From Hortaea werneckii (taxonomy: Eukaryota; Ascomycota; Dothideomycetes; Mycosphaerellales; Teratosphaeriaceae), in NCBI GenBank assembly GCA_037044905.1, contig JBAOKB010000054.1:372001-436000 (forward strand): a stretch of 64,000 bases of DNA. Direction: 5' to 3'. The translations under genes and the position numbers were made by a program. Every line of letters begins with the position of its first letter. The first letter of the stretch is position 1. Positions 44,827 to 55,732 of this stretch are shown here, one piece after another. A model generated the notes under the pieces. The model was given only the letters and a program-made list of their open reading frames with translations, searched no databases and was not told the origin of the DNA.

Positions 44827-46284
44827 GGGCGTGGGATGCTTATGGGCCATTGAGGTTTTGATGTTACGATAGGTGTGATAGAAAATAGAGACTACAGATA
44901 CAGATAGAGATAGATTCCATATATACCCTTTCTCTCCAACCACAAAATGAGGAACATTATCTTTGCTGACTCAACGCGGTTTTTAGCCTTTTATTTACAA
45001 TTTCCATCTCGGGCTGACGCTACTGCGAGTGTTGTAAAATAAATAGCAAGCTCTTACGTGCAAGCGTCTCTGCTGGTTCAAGTCTTTCCCGTGGCATGTT
45101 GCTGGAGTTTTCGTTCCAAAGTCATTCCTTGATGCCCAAGAAATACTCTGTCCTAAAATGTGTAGCTAGGCAGGTTCCGCATCTAGCCCATATCAGCCTG
45201 CTCTCCACGATTGCTCCGCAACAATAGCCTCCGCAATCTTGGAAACCAGGCTGATATCGACATCTCTCTCTGAGCTTCGCGATATGCACGTCACGCCATG
45301 CGGAAGTACTGTTAACTTTCTCGGGAACGTTCTTCCTCGTCTTTCCTGCCCTTGGCACCCATGGGAGCTCGGATTGTCGCGAGTGCAAAAATTTCCAAAA
45401 ACAAAAACGAACAACAGCTGGGATTCTCAACTGGTCACCCACGTTAATACTAATCAGCCGGTTTGCAGCTTAAGTACAGGAGAGCGGACGGGATCCTCTG
45501 TTTTCTGCAACCTGTGGTCGTTCGTGACGAGATGGGATTGCAAACACATTATGATTATGAACAATCAAGGCGTCGTCCAGGCAGAAGCATCGCCTTCACA
45601 TAGGTATGCTTCCTCATGCGGTATGCTTTAGGTTAGTCGGACCTGGTGTCGTCCATCAGGCGGAAAACAGAAAAGTTATTCCAGTCCTAGGGTTACAAAC
45701 TCCATTGGGCCCTCAGGAATGCGGCTCTACCGTAGCCGCTTTGCATCGTGATTGCGGTGCACGCTCTTCTGTAGCGGTAGTCTCGATATGGCTTTGAGAA
45801 CCACGGCAATTCGGAGGTAGGGAAAGTTGAAAAGCTGGCAGGAACGTAATCGAGGCCTGGAGAGAAGATCGGAAGTGTCCATAAGACAGTGTACGATCTG
45901 CTTGATCTCACAGGTCGTGTGGTCGGGCTCTGTTGGGTCACATTCTTCAACCGATAGGTTGATCCCATTGCTTGATGCGATCGTGTCGACATTCCAAGCA
46001 GTATCCATTCTTCTCACATCTGAGAGTCCGAGTCTACTGGGGCACCAATGCTATCAATGACACCATGTAGCTCCTACGCGATTACCAATTCCAAGGCAAA
46101 ATCCAGGATGTCTGATGAGGGGAGGGAAGGAGGTGAAGTGGACTTGAGATGGGAAGCAGATCGGAGCTTCGGGAATGAAAGCCGACTACCTAGCCTTGCC
46201 GCTTAACTCATGCATGAGCATATCCAACTGTCAGACACTCTTCTCGACCCCAGTCCGCCTCATCAACAACCAGTATAGCATGCT
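44827..46284. other. 1.5-kb intergenic region
   Basis: Lies between the xylitol dehydrogenase and CMC1, both on the plus strand. Open frames are short and overlapping, with no recognised domains. It probably contains the CMC1 promoter and the dehydrogenase 3' end. Confidence 0.45.
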
Positions 46285-46790
46285 ATGGCAACCTCAATGA
46301 CCTCCCAATCACCAGCGGACCCGCCAACCAAGGCGCCCGCCTTATCCCCCTCTCGCCAGCCCCTCCCCCTCTCCGCCAGTCAAGAGTCCCAGGTCCGAGA
46401 GCTATACCATAAACGAGTGCGCAACAAATGCGCCGATGAAGTACGAGGTAAGCATCACAAACATCCACAAAACATCCACGACCAGTCATTCCACGATCCA
46501 GGCCTGACTGATAAATCCTCGCAGACTTCGCCTCCTGCGCCATGAACCACACCTTCACCGCCACCATCATGTGCCGCAAGGAGCAGAAGGCGATGAACAC
46601 GTGCATGATGAAGTACGCGAACCAGGCCGAGATGGACGCCGCGCGCGCGGAATGGTTCGCGACCATCGACCAACGCAAGCAGCAGCGCGAGGAGAAGGAG
46701 GAGAAACGCAAGAAGGACGAGGTCTTCTGGCGCCAGTGGTGGGATAAGGATCTTAGTAAGAAGCCTGGTGAGGCGGGTGAGGGGAAGTAA
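46285..46790 (+). CDS. CMC1: mitochondrial twin CX9C protein Cmc1
   Basis: Cmc1 is an intermembrane-space protein needed for cytochrome c oxidase (Cox1) assembly, imported and folded through the Mia40 disulfide relay. Two exons (46285-46447 and 46525-46790) with an intron gtaagc..ctcgcag join EVRD to FASCAMN. The spliced protein shows both CX9C motifs, CADEVRDFASC and CRKEQKAMNTC, separated by a short loop, then MKYANQAEMDAARAEWF. The C-terminal half is a charged helix (EEKEEKRKKDEVFW..WWDKDL). At 142 residues it is somewhat longer than yeast Cmc1, because of a Pro/Ser-rich N-terminus. It converges with the membrane-protein gene, 168 bp apart. Confidence 0.93.
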
Positions 46791-46958
46791 GGCGGTGGAT
46801 CTCTGCGGTAATGCTACTTGAAAGCCCATCAGGAAGATAGGGAGTATGGGCGCTCTTGTCACTGGAGTGGACGGACGGCATGCTCTGACCACCGCAGGCT
46901 TTGTCACAGGAAGGCAGCCGCACAGCGGCGCTTGTTCATTATCGCTCTGCTGGACCTA

Positions 46959-48289
46959 CTACTCGACTCGCATACCACCTCTCTCCTCCACCACCTCCGG
47001 CTCCACCGCCTGCGATCGCGCGAGCTCCGGTCTCGCCGTCCGCACCTCCCGTCTGCGTTCGGGACTTTCTCGATGGGCGCACACTGGCGATTCGGACGCG
47101 GGTCCCGAACAATGCTCTTGCATGGCTTCCTCATAGGTTGGCGATGGGAGTGCCGGAGTCTCAGGATCGATGGGTGAGGGGATGGGCTGCCAGTGCAGCA
47201 AATCTGGATTAGCGCGTACGCTGCCGCGCCAGCGGCCGTATGCCGGTGGCGGGTTGGGGAGGATATTGATGTCCTTGTTCCAAGCGTGGGGAGGTGCTTC
47301 ATGGGTTGTTGGTGATGGGATGCCGTCCCTCGCGTCTGGACGAATTTCGTCGGCTGCGACGTGGACCTGGATTGGGGTTGGTGGGACGTAATCGGCATCC
47401 TCAAGGTCCGGAGAAATTATTCTCTCACGCTGCCGATCACCATGCTGATGGTGCCGGCGTTGGCGACGTTTCAGACGGTCGTTGGACAGCACGTCTATGC
47501 GCGGAATGCTTGATTTGCCATGGCGCTTGAAAATGCACGCTTGCGCTAGCGAGTGCACGAAGACGATCGTGGACATCAGAATGCCGAGCACGAATAGGAC
47601 ATGGAAAGTCGACGAGGTTCCCGTCGAGGCTGTGGAAAGCACGAGATCTGCAGTGCTTATTAGCTTCTCTCTCTCTTTCTAAGCCTTTCCAGGGAGGACG
47701 ACTTACAACTGGCGACTATGGCAATCAAAAGCAATCCACTGACTACGCACAACGCCCATCGAGAATTTCTATTGCGGTGGCCTCGATGATGCCTTTTTTG
47801 GTGTCGCGAGCGTTTCCATGCGCACTTTTGTCTGTTCTCTTCTTTCTGCTGCAGTAAAGCTGCAATTGACGAATCGCTCATGTCTGGATGGCCGAGTAGA
47901 GCTTCCCGTGGAGTGTCGCTCAAGCTTGACCGAGGCACCTCATCTCGCGGGGCCCTCTGGTGGTGTGCCAAAGGCGGAAAGAGAATGCCCGGGACATCGC
48001 GACTGGCACAATTGTTCGAATTGGATGAGGCGCTTGTTGGTAATGGTATTGTTGGGTCGGCTTCCTCGCGCGGAAGACGCAGATTCAACTGGGGTCGAGT
48101 GTGGTCCTCAGCGCGAGACTGTCGCGTTTCCGTGGGCGACGCAAGAGGCGATGCGTTTGTTGCCGAAAACAAATTCGATGAGCGCAAGAGGTTTCGGACA
48201 TTGTTCTGTACACGTGAAAGCCGTGAAGGCTGTTGATCTTCGAAGAGTCCTGCTTCGAGCGTTGCAGAGTCCGGTAGTGGGCTGTTCAT
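46959..48289 (-). CDS. fungal two-pass membrane protein of unknown function
   Basis: Start MNSPLPDSAT at 48289; the frame is open slightly further but without an ATG. The N-terminal ~165 residues are Ser/Pro-rich and probably cytosolic. A basic stretch (RSRHQKRHHRGHRNRNSR) precedes a first membrane segment (WALCVVSGLLLIAIVAS), which an intron (47648-47706, gtaagt..ctgcag) interrupts near its end. After a short Ser/Thr loop comes a second segment (FHVLFVLGILMSTIVFVHSLAQ). The C-terminal tail has the conserved NPPPAYGRWRGSVRANPDLLHWQ block found in many ascomycete proteins, and PSPTYEEAM, a PY-like motif that could recruit a Nedd4-type ligase adaptor (inference). Total is 423 residues. The family has no known function. 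Confidence 0.7.
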
Positions 48290-50348
48290 GGCAATGGCAT
48301 TTGACAGTTTAGAGCTCAACAAGCCAACCAGAGGGGTTGTTCTTGAAAGGCGTAATTATTCAAAAGTCGTATCCCAGCATAATAAGTCGACTCCTAAGGT
48401 AGAACCACTACTATGTAATATTTCTTAGCCACAGCTCCTCCCATGTAAACAACCGCGATCGTCCAATCCTTGCAGACAGAACAGCAGGCTTTCATGTCCT
48501 GTCGTTGCATCGCCGCAGCCGCATCAGCAGACACACTCCCTCAATTTTGCTGGGTTCGCTCCCGCACGTCGTACAGATCCTTACCCCCCCCCCCCCCCCC
48601 CTTACCCCCCCCCCCCCCCCCCCCCCCTGTCTATGCAAGGCTCTGATCGGCAAAACCCTCTGTCTCAGGGCTGCCGTCAATCTGTACCTGCATATCCTCT
48701 CCCTCTCACTACTGAAGGGAGGCATCTGACACTGTGCAGAATCTCCCGGCGACAGCCTCCTATTGTCAGGGTTTCAGATTCTGGAGGGTACATGGAGAGG
48801 GAGGATAGGGTGGTTTGCTGCGAGATTGAGCGAAATGAGGCGCAAGGCTGTTTGGGGATTGGAGGTGTTTCAGATTCTGGCCCGACCTGGGATGCTTGCC
48901 GCCGCGCTTTGCTGACTGGGGAGGGGACGGACGGATCAAGCACAGCCAATCGTTGGATGCGATGTGCATGCAGGTACTACTTACTACGAACGATGGGTGT
49001 GGCTGCAAAACTTCCCAGTGGCAAAATGTTCAAGTGCCGCGCGGATTGTGGTGTTGGATTGGTTATGTTTCAGAGTCCAGTATGCGAGTGTGTCGGTATA
49101 GTATCCCTGTGAGTTTTCCTTTGGCGATTGAGGATTGGTCACCGTGATTTCGCAAACAGGATCTACACAAGTTTTACTATTACGTGGGTAGGTGTTATGT
49201 ACTGGCATCTGGGCAGCTTGAAAGTGACCTTGTCACCGGTGTTTGTGCTTGCATCTTCACATGCTGCATCGGGAACCGTATGACGGCTTGCAGATTAATG
49301 TTAACGGTGAACTATATGCTCAAGTACATCGACATGTGACATTTGATTCACGTTCTTTGGCTCAGCGTAATTGCCCGAGGCTTGTAGTTGACACGAGATT
49401 TAAGCTGTCATGACGCCTATCGTCAGTCCCATGAGCGTTTCCGCTCAAGTCGAAGAGCAATAAACGTTCGAACTGCCTGTTGATTATCCAAAGTCAACTG
49501 GCTATACAGATCACGGTGAAGTTTTAATCTACGATTGTCATGTTCGATGGCAAAGACGCCAACCACCCACCGAATGACCATGTCGCACAGCTTAACGCAT
49601 TGACTAGTCCATCGACTAGTCTGCAACCCTCCTCCTGCAAAGCTTTCCCAACACCACCCGCAGTCAACATAACGACGCCTAAAGGGCTCGCAACATCATT
49701 CAGAGTGCAGTAGGCATAAATGGGAGGCCCTAAACGAACTCATATGCCGCTGATACAGTTCCCTCCGCCAACTAGCAGTATACGCAGTGGACTCGACGGG
49801 ACATCTTCATCATGTCGATTTGCTGATTGCAAACGGCCTCTCTATTTGGTCTTACGCTCAACCCACCATTCCGTTGCCTTCAGAGCTTTGCGTTGGCCCT
49901 CACCCCCTCCCCTCCCCTCCTCTTCCCCTCTTGAATCGTCTCTGATAGCTTTTTGCCCTCACTCGCCGACGCACATCACTAGACCTTCATACTGCGGTTC
50001 CCGAAACGTCAGAAGCCTCTTATGGAGATTTACTGGCCCGACAGAATCTGCTCCGACAGATAGTCAGACAGTCGGTCGGTCACTCTTTTTCGCCAGTCTG
50101 GACCATAGAGCCCGACCTCCAATACTACGGGATGGCAGGCCTATCCCTCGCTTTCTCCTCCCCACCTCCCCCTCCTCCTCCTCCTCCTCTTCCTCCATTC
50201 CCTTTCCCCCCAAACAGCCCAAACTCAACTAGAACCCAACTCGAAGCGAGACCAAAAGCCGTCTCTCTTCCCAAACTTTGCAATTCCCCATCCACCTCTC
50301 CCTCCCCCTACAATCACTTCCCCCACCGGGCTCTGCCCAGCAATCCCC
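48290..50348. other. 2.1-kb gene-poor region with poly-C tracts
   Basis: Contains two long C tracts (listed separately) and only short overlapping open frames. Pyrimidine-rich sequence (cctccccctcctcctcctcct) at about 50150-50210 lies just 3' of the WD40 gene. No gene recognised. Confidence 0.45.
48584..48627. repeat. paired poly-C tracts (C18 and C23)
   Basis: A run of 18 C (48584-48601), the triplet TTA, then a run of 23 C (48605-48627). On the minus strand these are long G runs able to form G-quadruplex or triplex structures. The lengths may be unreliable. Confidence 0.85.
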
Positions 50349-51359
50349 TCACCACTCCCACACCCTCACACACCCATCCTCGCCACAACTCCACGCCCTG
50401 CCCTCGCCGACCAACATATCCCGCACGACCTCCTCGCCATGCGCGCCGGGGAAATCCACCCTAGGTCCGAATTCCCACTGCCCTCCTCCTCCTCCTGACG
50501 CCAACTGCACAACCTCCAACCGCTGCTGCTCATTATGCCCGTACGCAATCAACGGCTGCTCGTCCCCCGGCTGTCGCAGCAGATTAATAACATACATACA
50601 CCCCAACTTCCCCCTCACATCCCCGAAATCCTGCTCTGCTTTGCCTCCTCCCCCATCTCCTCCTCCTACATCCCCTCCTTCCGCCGTACTCGGCAGCGGA
50701 TAAACCACAAACTGCTCGTCCGTCGTCAAAACATAAACCTCCTCGGGGGATAGGAACCCCGCACAATGCACCGCACTCCGCGGATTCAGCACGACTTTCA
50801 ACGCCTCCTCCTCGTCCGCCTCATTCCCGTCAAACACCGATACCAGCCCGTCCGTGCTCCCGGACATCACGCACGACGGGTCCCCCGGGTGGAAAGACAG
50901 CGTGGTGATGCTGTCCGTATGCGAGTCCGCGTACTCGCGGAGCGGGACCGAGGGTTTCCCGCGGAGGTCGTAGAGGAGGACGCTCACGTCGCCCAGCCCT
51001 TCTTTCGCGCTTTCGGTTCCCGCGGCCAGGATGTGGGAGTGGTTGGCCAGCGCGGAGAAGGGTCGGGAGGAGTGGGGTTCGGGGATTTGGAGGCTGGGTT
51101 TGCAGGTGCGGGTGTCCCAGAGTCGAATTACGCCGTCCCGGCCTGCGGTCGCTAGGGTGTGGTTGGTGATGGGTTGGAGGCTGGAGAGGCCGCTTCGCGG
51201 GGTTCGGGCGGTGGTTGTGCTGCGCAGGGTGGCTGGGTCGAAGATCCGGAGGGTGTCGTCGGAGCTGATGGTCGCGAGGGAGGAGCCCGTGCGGGCTAGG
51301 GTGTAGAAGTAGGTGTCCGGTCCGCTGCCGAGGGTGGATGATGTTACTGGTTTGGCCAT
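50349..51359 (-). CDS. WD40-repeat protein, WDR89-like
   Basis: A single-exon beta-propeller protein of 336 residues. Repeats are visible as ATISSDDTLRIFDPATLR, LATAGRDGVIRLWDTRT, a Tyr-Asp variant (VSVLLYDLRGKPS), TTLSFHPGDPSCVMSGSTDGLVSVFD and a last blade, GRAWSCGEDGCVRVWEW. The arrangement resembles the fungal WDR89-like group. Such proteins act as scaffolds, and no specific partner can be named. A Gly-rich loop (GGDVGGGDGGGGK) interrupts the fifth blade. The C-terminus ends within a blade, as is usual because the propeller closes with the N-terminal strand. No frame break. Confidence 0.8.
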   Translation of the reverse strand: MAKPVTSSTLGSGPDTYFYTLARTGSSLATISSDDTLRIFDPATLRSTTTARTPRSGLSSLQPITNHTLATAGRDGVIRLWDTRTCKPSLQIPEPHSSRPFSALANHSHILAAGTESAKEGLGDVSVLLYDLRGKPSVPLREYADSHTDSITTLSFHPGDPSCVMSGSTDGLVSVFDGNEADEEEALKVVLNPRSAVHCAGFLSPEEVYVLTTDEQFVVYPLPSTAEGGDVGGGDGGGGKAEQDFGDVRGKLGCMYVINLLRQPGDEQPLIAYGHNEQQRLEVVQLASGGGGGQWEFGPRVDFPGAHGEEVVRDMLVGEGRAWSCGEDGCVRVWEW

Positions 51360-53636
51360 GGTTTTCTTTCCTTTCTTCTTTCTTCTTCTTCTTCTTCTTC
51401 TTTTTTTTCTGGGAGGCTACGTTCTTAGTTTGATTTTACTTTTTCTTTTCTTTTTTCTCTGTTTTTTTCTTCTTCTGACTCTGATATATTTCTAGAATGA
51501 CCTAATAATTCGCTGATGTACAGGACTTCCAGCTTTGTGACGCGGAATGAACTCTGGTTCGTTTGGGCCGCGATTCGATGGGGGGGAAGGCAAAAAGCAG
51601 GATTGGGCACGCGCAAAAAATTCTGGACTGCCGCAAGATTTTACCTTGAGAATGCGTCTTGTCGCTTTTTTTCCCGCCACCCGCGTCAATTGAACGACGA
51701 CGGCAACAATTACTAGTATAGCTCTGCAGCCTTTTGCAAAGGGCGGATGACAGTCCAAGATGGACGCGATTCTTTTCACGTCTGTTCGGATTGGGTCGAA
51801 TGTGCGGACGGAGTACGAGTTCACGGGTGAAGTTGATACGGCGCATAGCAGGCGGTTCCGTTCCAGCCAATGAGGGGGCTGTGAGCGAACTAAAGAGACG
51901 GGAAGATACCCGGCGCTCTTACACTCGAAGACCTCGTCACGAATAGAGAACCCTGAGCTTTTCTGGCAGACATGATTCAAGAGTTGTAGGCGAACGATGT
52001 GCTGCGTTGTCACGGATGCATGGACATTTACAGGTACATGAGCCATCTAATGCAGGCCAACAGGCGGTGTGAGGCAGACAGTGCAGATTGCATGATCCCG
52101 CATGCTGCCGCATTAATGAGGACGAGGCGTTTGCTTGCGATGTATAGGTGTAATTGTAAGACTCTCCTATTATCATGTTATAGGGGAGGGTATACGTCTG
52201 ATGTTGTGTGTGTGTGTGTATGTGGGCGTGCATGCATGGTATACATGAACATTAAGAGGCGTGACTACAGTACTGCCGGTCATGCGTGGGAAAGAAGTCG
52301 GGTAAGCTTTGGAAGGAAAGCCGCCGGGTGACCACCACCTGTATCTGCACCTGTATCTGCACCGATCAGAGAGGAACCCAAGAGGTTGGAATGTGGATGC
52401 ATCTCATCAGTCTGCAGTCAAAAGTCTACGACACGATTCAGACAACCTGAACGTTTGGCAAAAGGGAAAGCTGGGCGATAGGGTGGCGGCGCAACTTCCG
52501 GCATTGGCAGTCAGTCGTGCGAGAGAGATCCGAATTAAGGCACAGTGGGGAGGGCCATTATATGCCGATCGATCTTTTCACCTTCTGTGCCTTGTTGGTG
52601 TCTGGTGTTTGGACCTTTTCGCTGGTGCTGGATATCGAGTTGGGTTTGATTAATTCCCACGGTTCCAAGCTAATGAATGATTTTGCCGACGGTCTCGCTT
52701 AAACGCCTGTGAGTTTAGTGAGTTTTCGCGCGCGCGTACGTACAGTAGGAGTTAGAGTACCGTGACTCTTTCAACCTTTCCGACCTGTGACGCAGACCGA
52801 GAGGGTTAAGTCAAAGTTTCATGGTCAAGATGCGACCCATGAACCTCTCTCTTGTCGGTCCGGGAGTCGCGGTGATCTGAAGGCGGCGCGGCGAAACGAA
52901 AGTAAATCCGCCTTGCCTTTTTTTTTCCCCTCTCCTTCTGGAACCGGCACGCGCGTCTAGGACTAGGTCGGTCCTGAGATCGTGTACCAGAAGGTGACCT
53001 CCCGTTATCAGATACCGGTGAGAGGTGAGAACATCTCATCCACCAAAGAAGGTTTGATGCGTCTCGTCTCGTCTCGTCTCGTATCCTCTCTGCCTTTACT
53101 CACCGACCCTCGCTCTACCCTGTTTCCGCTTTCCTGCTTCCTGCTTCAGGTCCTGCTTCCTTCCACTCCCCACCGCCGCACGAACCTTTCCACCTCCTCC
53201 TTTCCTCTTTCCTCTTTCCCGCTTCGCTTCACTTCGCTTCTCATCTCTCCTCCTTTCTGCCATAGGAATCGTTCTACTCGCCTCACCCACCGCCTCACCC
53301 ACCCCTCTATACCTGATAAGGATACCTTAGAAGGGGTACATTGGCCGATCCACATCCACTCAGCTATCGCCAAGTCACCCACCACCCCTTGCAGCAACCA
53401 CGTGTGTCTGCCTGCCTGCCTGCCTGCTCGCAGCTCACTCCACCTCGCTCCACCTCACTTCACCTCATCACCAACAACACCACCACCACCACCCGCCAAC
53501 AACACTCCTGTAGCTATTCGCCGCCGACCATTCTCCACCCGCTAGCGACTCTTCCTGGCCGCCCACTATCTACCGTCTCTGGCTGAGGCCCAACCCCCTC
53601 TATCTTCTCTCTACCGCTCCGCAAACGCCGTCCACC
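51360..53636. other. 2.3-kb intergenic region between divergent genes
   Basis: Contains the WD40 gene promoter (with a TTC-rich run at about 51378-51410) and the upstream region of the gene starting at 53637. That upstream part is C/T-rich from 53090 to 53630, as in long fungal 5' leaders. A (GTCTC)4 repeat lies at 53061-53080. No convincing gene. Confidence 0.45.
53061..53080. repeat. (GTCTC)4 simple repeat
   Basis: Four exact tandem copies of GTCTC in the pyrimidine-rich region upstream of the gene at 53637. Confidence 0.85.
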
Positions 53637-54704
53637 ATGCGTCGCCAAACCCCCATCGCCCACCTCCTCTACAACTACCTCTTCCCACGCCCCACCCCCA
53701 ACGACCCCCCTTCCTTCGCCGCCCACCTGGCCCGCAACCTCGTCCCCGAAGTCCGCATCGAAGTCTCCACCTTCTACGGCGACCTCAACAGCGTCGAAGC
53801 CCGCTACCCAGGCCTAAACTACTGCTACCCACCCCACCGCATGCGCCTCGGCCGCTTCAAACACCATCGCCGCCTCTTCGACGCTTTCGACAATTTGGGC
53901 TTAACCTACAACGAAATCCAGGACTTCTGCTGCTGGGAGGGCACCAAATGGGCCCGCGAACGCTACGAGAAGGACGAAGGGATCTATGTCCTGGATACGA
54001 CCGGCGATGATATTGCGCCCTTTATCGACCGCAGGGATCGGAGAGTGGAGGACGAACACAGGAGGAAAATCACCCGGCACACCCAGATCGAGGTTCTGGT
54101 TGAGGAGGCCAGGGATGGGCCTGTCGTCCTCTCCCACGACAACACCTACAACAATCACAGTCCCGGTTTATCTTTACATCCCCGCCATCGTCCTCATCTG
54201 CTCGCCCACCACCACCACCCCTCCTTCCCCGCGGACGCAGAAATGAGCGACGCCGACTCCCTCGCCTCCGAAGACGACTCCGACGCCGACGCCGACTCCG
54301 ACACTACTCTCCCCTCCTCGCCCCATCATCATCACCACCACCACCCTCACCATACCCACCGCCAAATCATCTCCTCCCTTCGCCCCTACGACTCCCAACT
54401 CGCGACTATTCCCTCGCAGATCCTCACAGCGTGGGAACAGGGGTATCAGCTCCCGCCCGAGCTTGAACAATTCCTTAAGGACCACGCCGCCGCGGGGGGC
54501 GAGGATGCCGCGGAGGAGGAAGGAGGGAGGTTGGTGTCTACTGCGGCCGGGTCCGTCGATCTGAGACCGCTGCTTTCTTCTTCGGCTGCTGCGGCGTCTG
54601 CGGCGGCGGCGGCGGGAGCCGCGACGGCTGTGGTAGGGGGGAGGAGGGTAGTGGGGAGGGAGGGAGGGGATGTGACGGCGGCGGGGAGGGCCGCCGCTGC
54701 ATGA
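53637..54704 (+). CDS. conserved ascomycete protein of unknown function
   Basis: A 355-residue single-exon frame. The first ~140 residues form a conserved block: an early hydrophobic stretch (IAHLLYNYLFPRP), the basic motif HRMRLGRFKHHRRLFDAFDNLGLTYNEIQDFC, and CWEGTKWARERYEKDEGI. Similar blocks occur in many Dothideomycete and Eurotiomycete proteins without known function. The spacing of Arg, Trp and Cys might suit nucleic-acid or protein binding, but that is a guess. The middle is acidic (SEDDSDADADSDTT), followed by a His-rich run (HHHHHHHPHHTH). The tail is Ala/Gly-rich (AAAASAAAAAGAATAVV). A long C/T-rich leader lies upstream, and a G30 tract starts 58 bases after the stop. Confidence 0.65.
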   Translation: MRRQTPIAHLLYNYLFPRPTPNDPPSFAAHLARNLVPEVRIEVSTFYGDLNSVEARYPGLNYCYPPHRMRLGRFKHHRRLFDAFDNLGLTYNEIQDFCCWEGTKWARERYEKDEGIYVLDTTGDDIAPFIDRRDRRVEDEHRRKITRHTQIEVLVEEARDGPVVLSHDNTYNNHSPGLSLHPRHRPHLLAHHHHPSFPADAEMSDADSLASEDDSDADADSDTTLPSSPHHHHHHHPHHTHRQIISSLRPYDSQLATIPSQILTAWEQGYQLPPELEQFLKDHAAAGGEDAAEEEGGRLVSTAAGSVDLRPLLSSSAAAASAAAAAGAATAVVGGRRVVGREGGDVTAAGRAAAA

Positions 54705-54760
54705 TCGCTCTACCTTTTCCGCGAGGGCACCGCTACACACGCTGGTCTGTTTTGATCCCG

Positions 54761-54761
<1 letters not shown>

Positions 54762-54791
<30 letters not shown>
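54762..54791. repeat. G30 homopolymer tract
   Basis: Thirty uninterrupted G on the plus strand, preceded by CCCGC and followed by TTCC, 58 bases after the stop of the upstream gene. Potential G-quadruplex. The exact length is hard to sequence. Confidence 0.85.
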
Positions 54792-54793
<2 letters not shown>

Positions 54794-55229
54794 CCTACCT
54801 ACCTGTCTGCCTACCTCCCTCCCTACCTACCTTGCTTTATGTAGCTGGCTGGGCTAGCTGGCTACGTGGGTGGGTCAAGGGGGTCAGAAAGCGCGGCAGC
54901 CCCTTCTTGTTTGTTTGTGGAGCGGAGCGCAGTTCCTCTTCAACTCTTTTTTTTTTTTTTTTTTTTGGTTTTCCTGGTTCTAATAAAGGAATTTAGCAAG
55001 GAGTTTTCTTTGGGGGCGTGGTTTTTTTTTTTTCTTTTTTTTTTGGAAATATTATGGTATCATTTTCCAAAAGAGAATCAACAAAGGAAGGTGCGTTTTG
55101 AGCGAAGGGATTTGGGCGATGGGATGAGTGAGATGGAAGGGGAAGGGAGGGGGTGGAGAGGGAAAGGGGGAAGGGAGGAAACGGGAATGGGAGTTTTTGG
55201 AAGGCAGAGATGAGGACCAGCTCTTTTTT

Positions 55230-55232
<3 letters not shown>

Positions 55233-55262
<30 letters not shown>
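55233..55262. repeat. second G30 homopolymer tract
   Basis: Another thirty uninterrupted G on the plus strand, preceded by TTTTTTATT and followed by TGATGATG. It lies 471 bases from the first tract, in the same convergent gap. Confidence 0.85.
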
Positions 55263-55263
<1 letters not shown>

Positions 55264-55732
55264 GATGATGGCTATATGTCATAGGAAGGATGTTTTCCTG
55301 GGTTCTTTTTGATTTTGGCGAATGGTGGAGGATATCAAGTTTCTCTATACAAGTTCGGTGAGTTCTGCTTGCTAAGGAGTGCATTTCCTCGTGGCTTGTT
55401 GTCTTGAACCGAGGGGAGAGGAAGAGAGAATGAGCGAGTAGATGGAGAAAGCTCGCTTTTTGTTCAAATGAGAATGAAGGGTTAGCATTGAGGCTTTTAA
55501 GCTCCCTTATCTTCCCTTCTTCAATTTTTTTTTTTTTTTTTTTCTTGCTTTCACCTCCGGACTGGGATTTGATCGAGCCAGGGGAGTGATGAAACTCCCC
55601 CCTCTCCCATCTGAGAAGGGAAAACGAAACCAAAGGGGAAAAAAGAAATAAAGAGCTGTGGTGAACCCGCCCCTTTTCTCCCTTTTCTCCAAGCGTTAAT
55701 ACTTCCCTTCCCTCCCCCTTCCCCTCCCCTGC

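Larger units (their letters stand above)
54705..55732. other. homopolymer-rich gap between convergent genes
   Basis: The 1-kb gap between the 3' ends of the unknown-function gene and the amidase holds two G30 tracts (54762-54791 and 55233-55262), T20 at 54947-54966, T12 and T10 runs at 55022-55044 and T19 at 55525-55543. No coding potential. Confidence 0.7.

Noticed and set aside
44200..44943. 247-codon minus-strand frame opposite the xylitol dehydrogenase
   Set aside because: It is the antisense of a strongly GC3-biased gene, has no domains, and the plus-strand frame carries all zinc and NAD motifs.
45074..45100. ggttcaagtc sequence resembling a tRNA T-arm
   Set aside because: No acceptor, anticodon or D-arm could be folded around it.
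49720..50232. 170-codon plus-strand frame, Ser/Pro-rich
   Set aside because: Translation of a C/T-rich stretch, with no domain.
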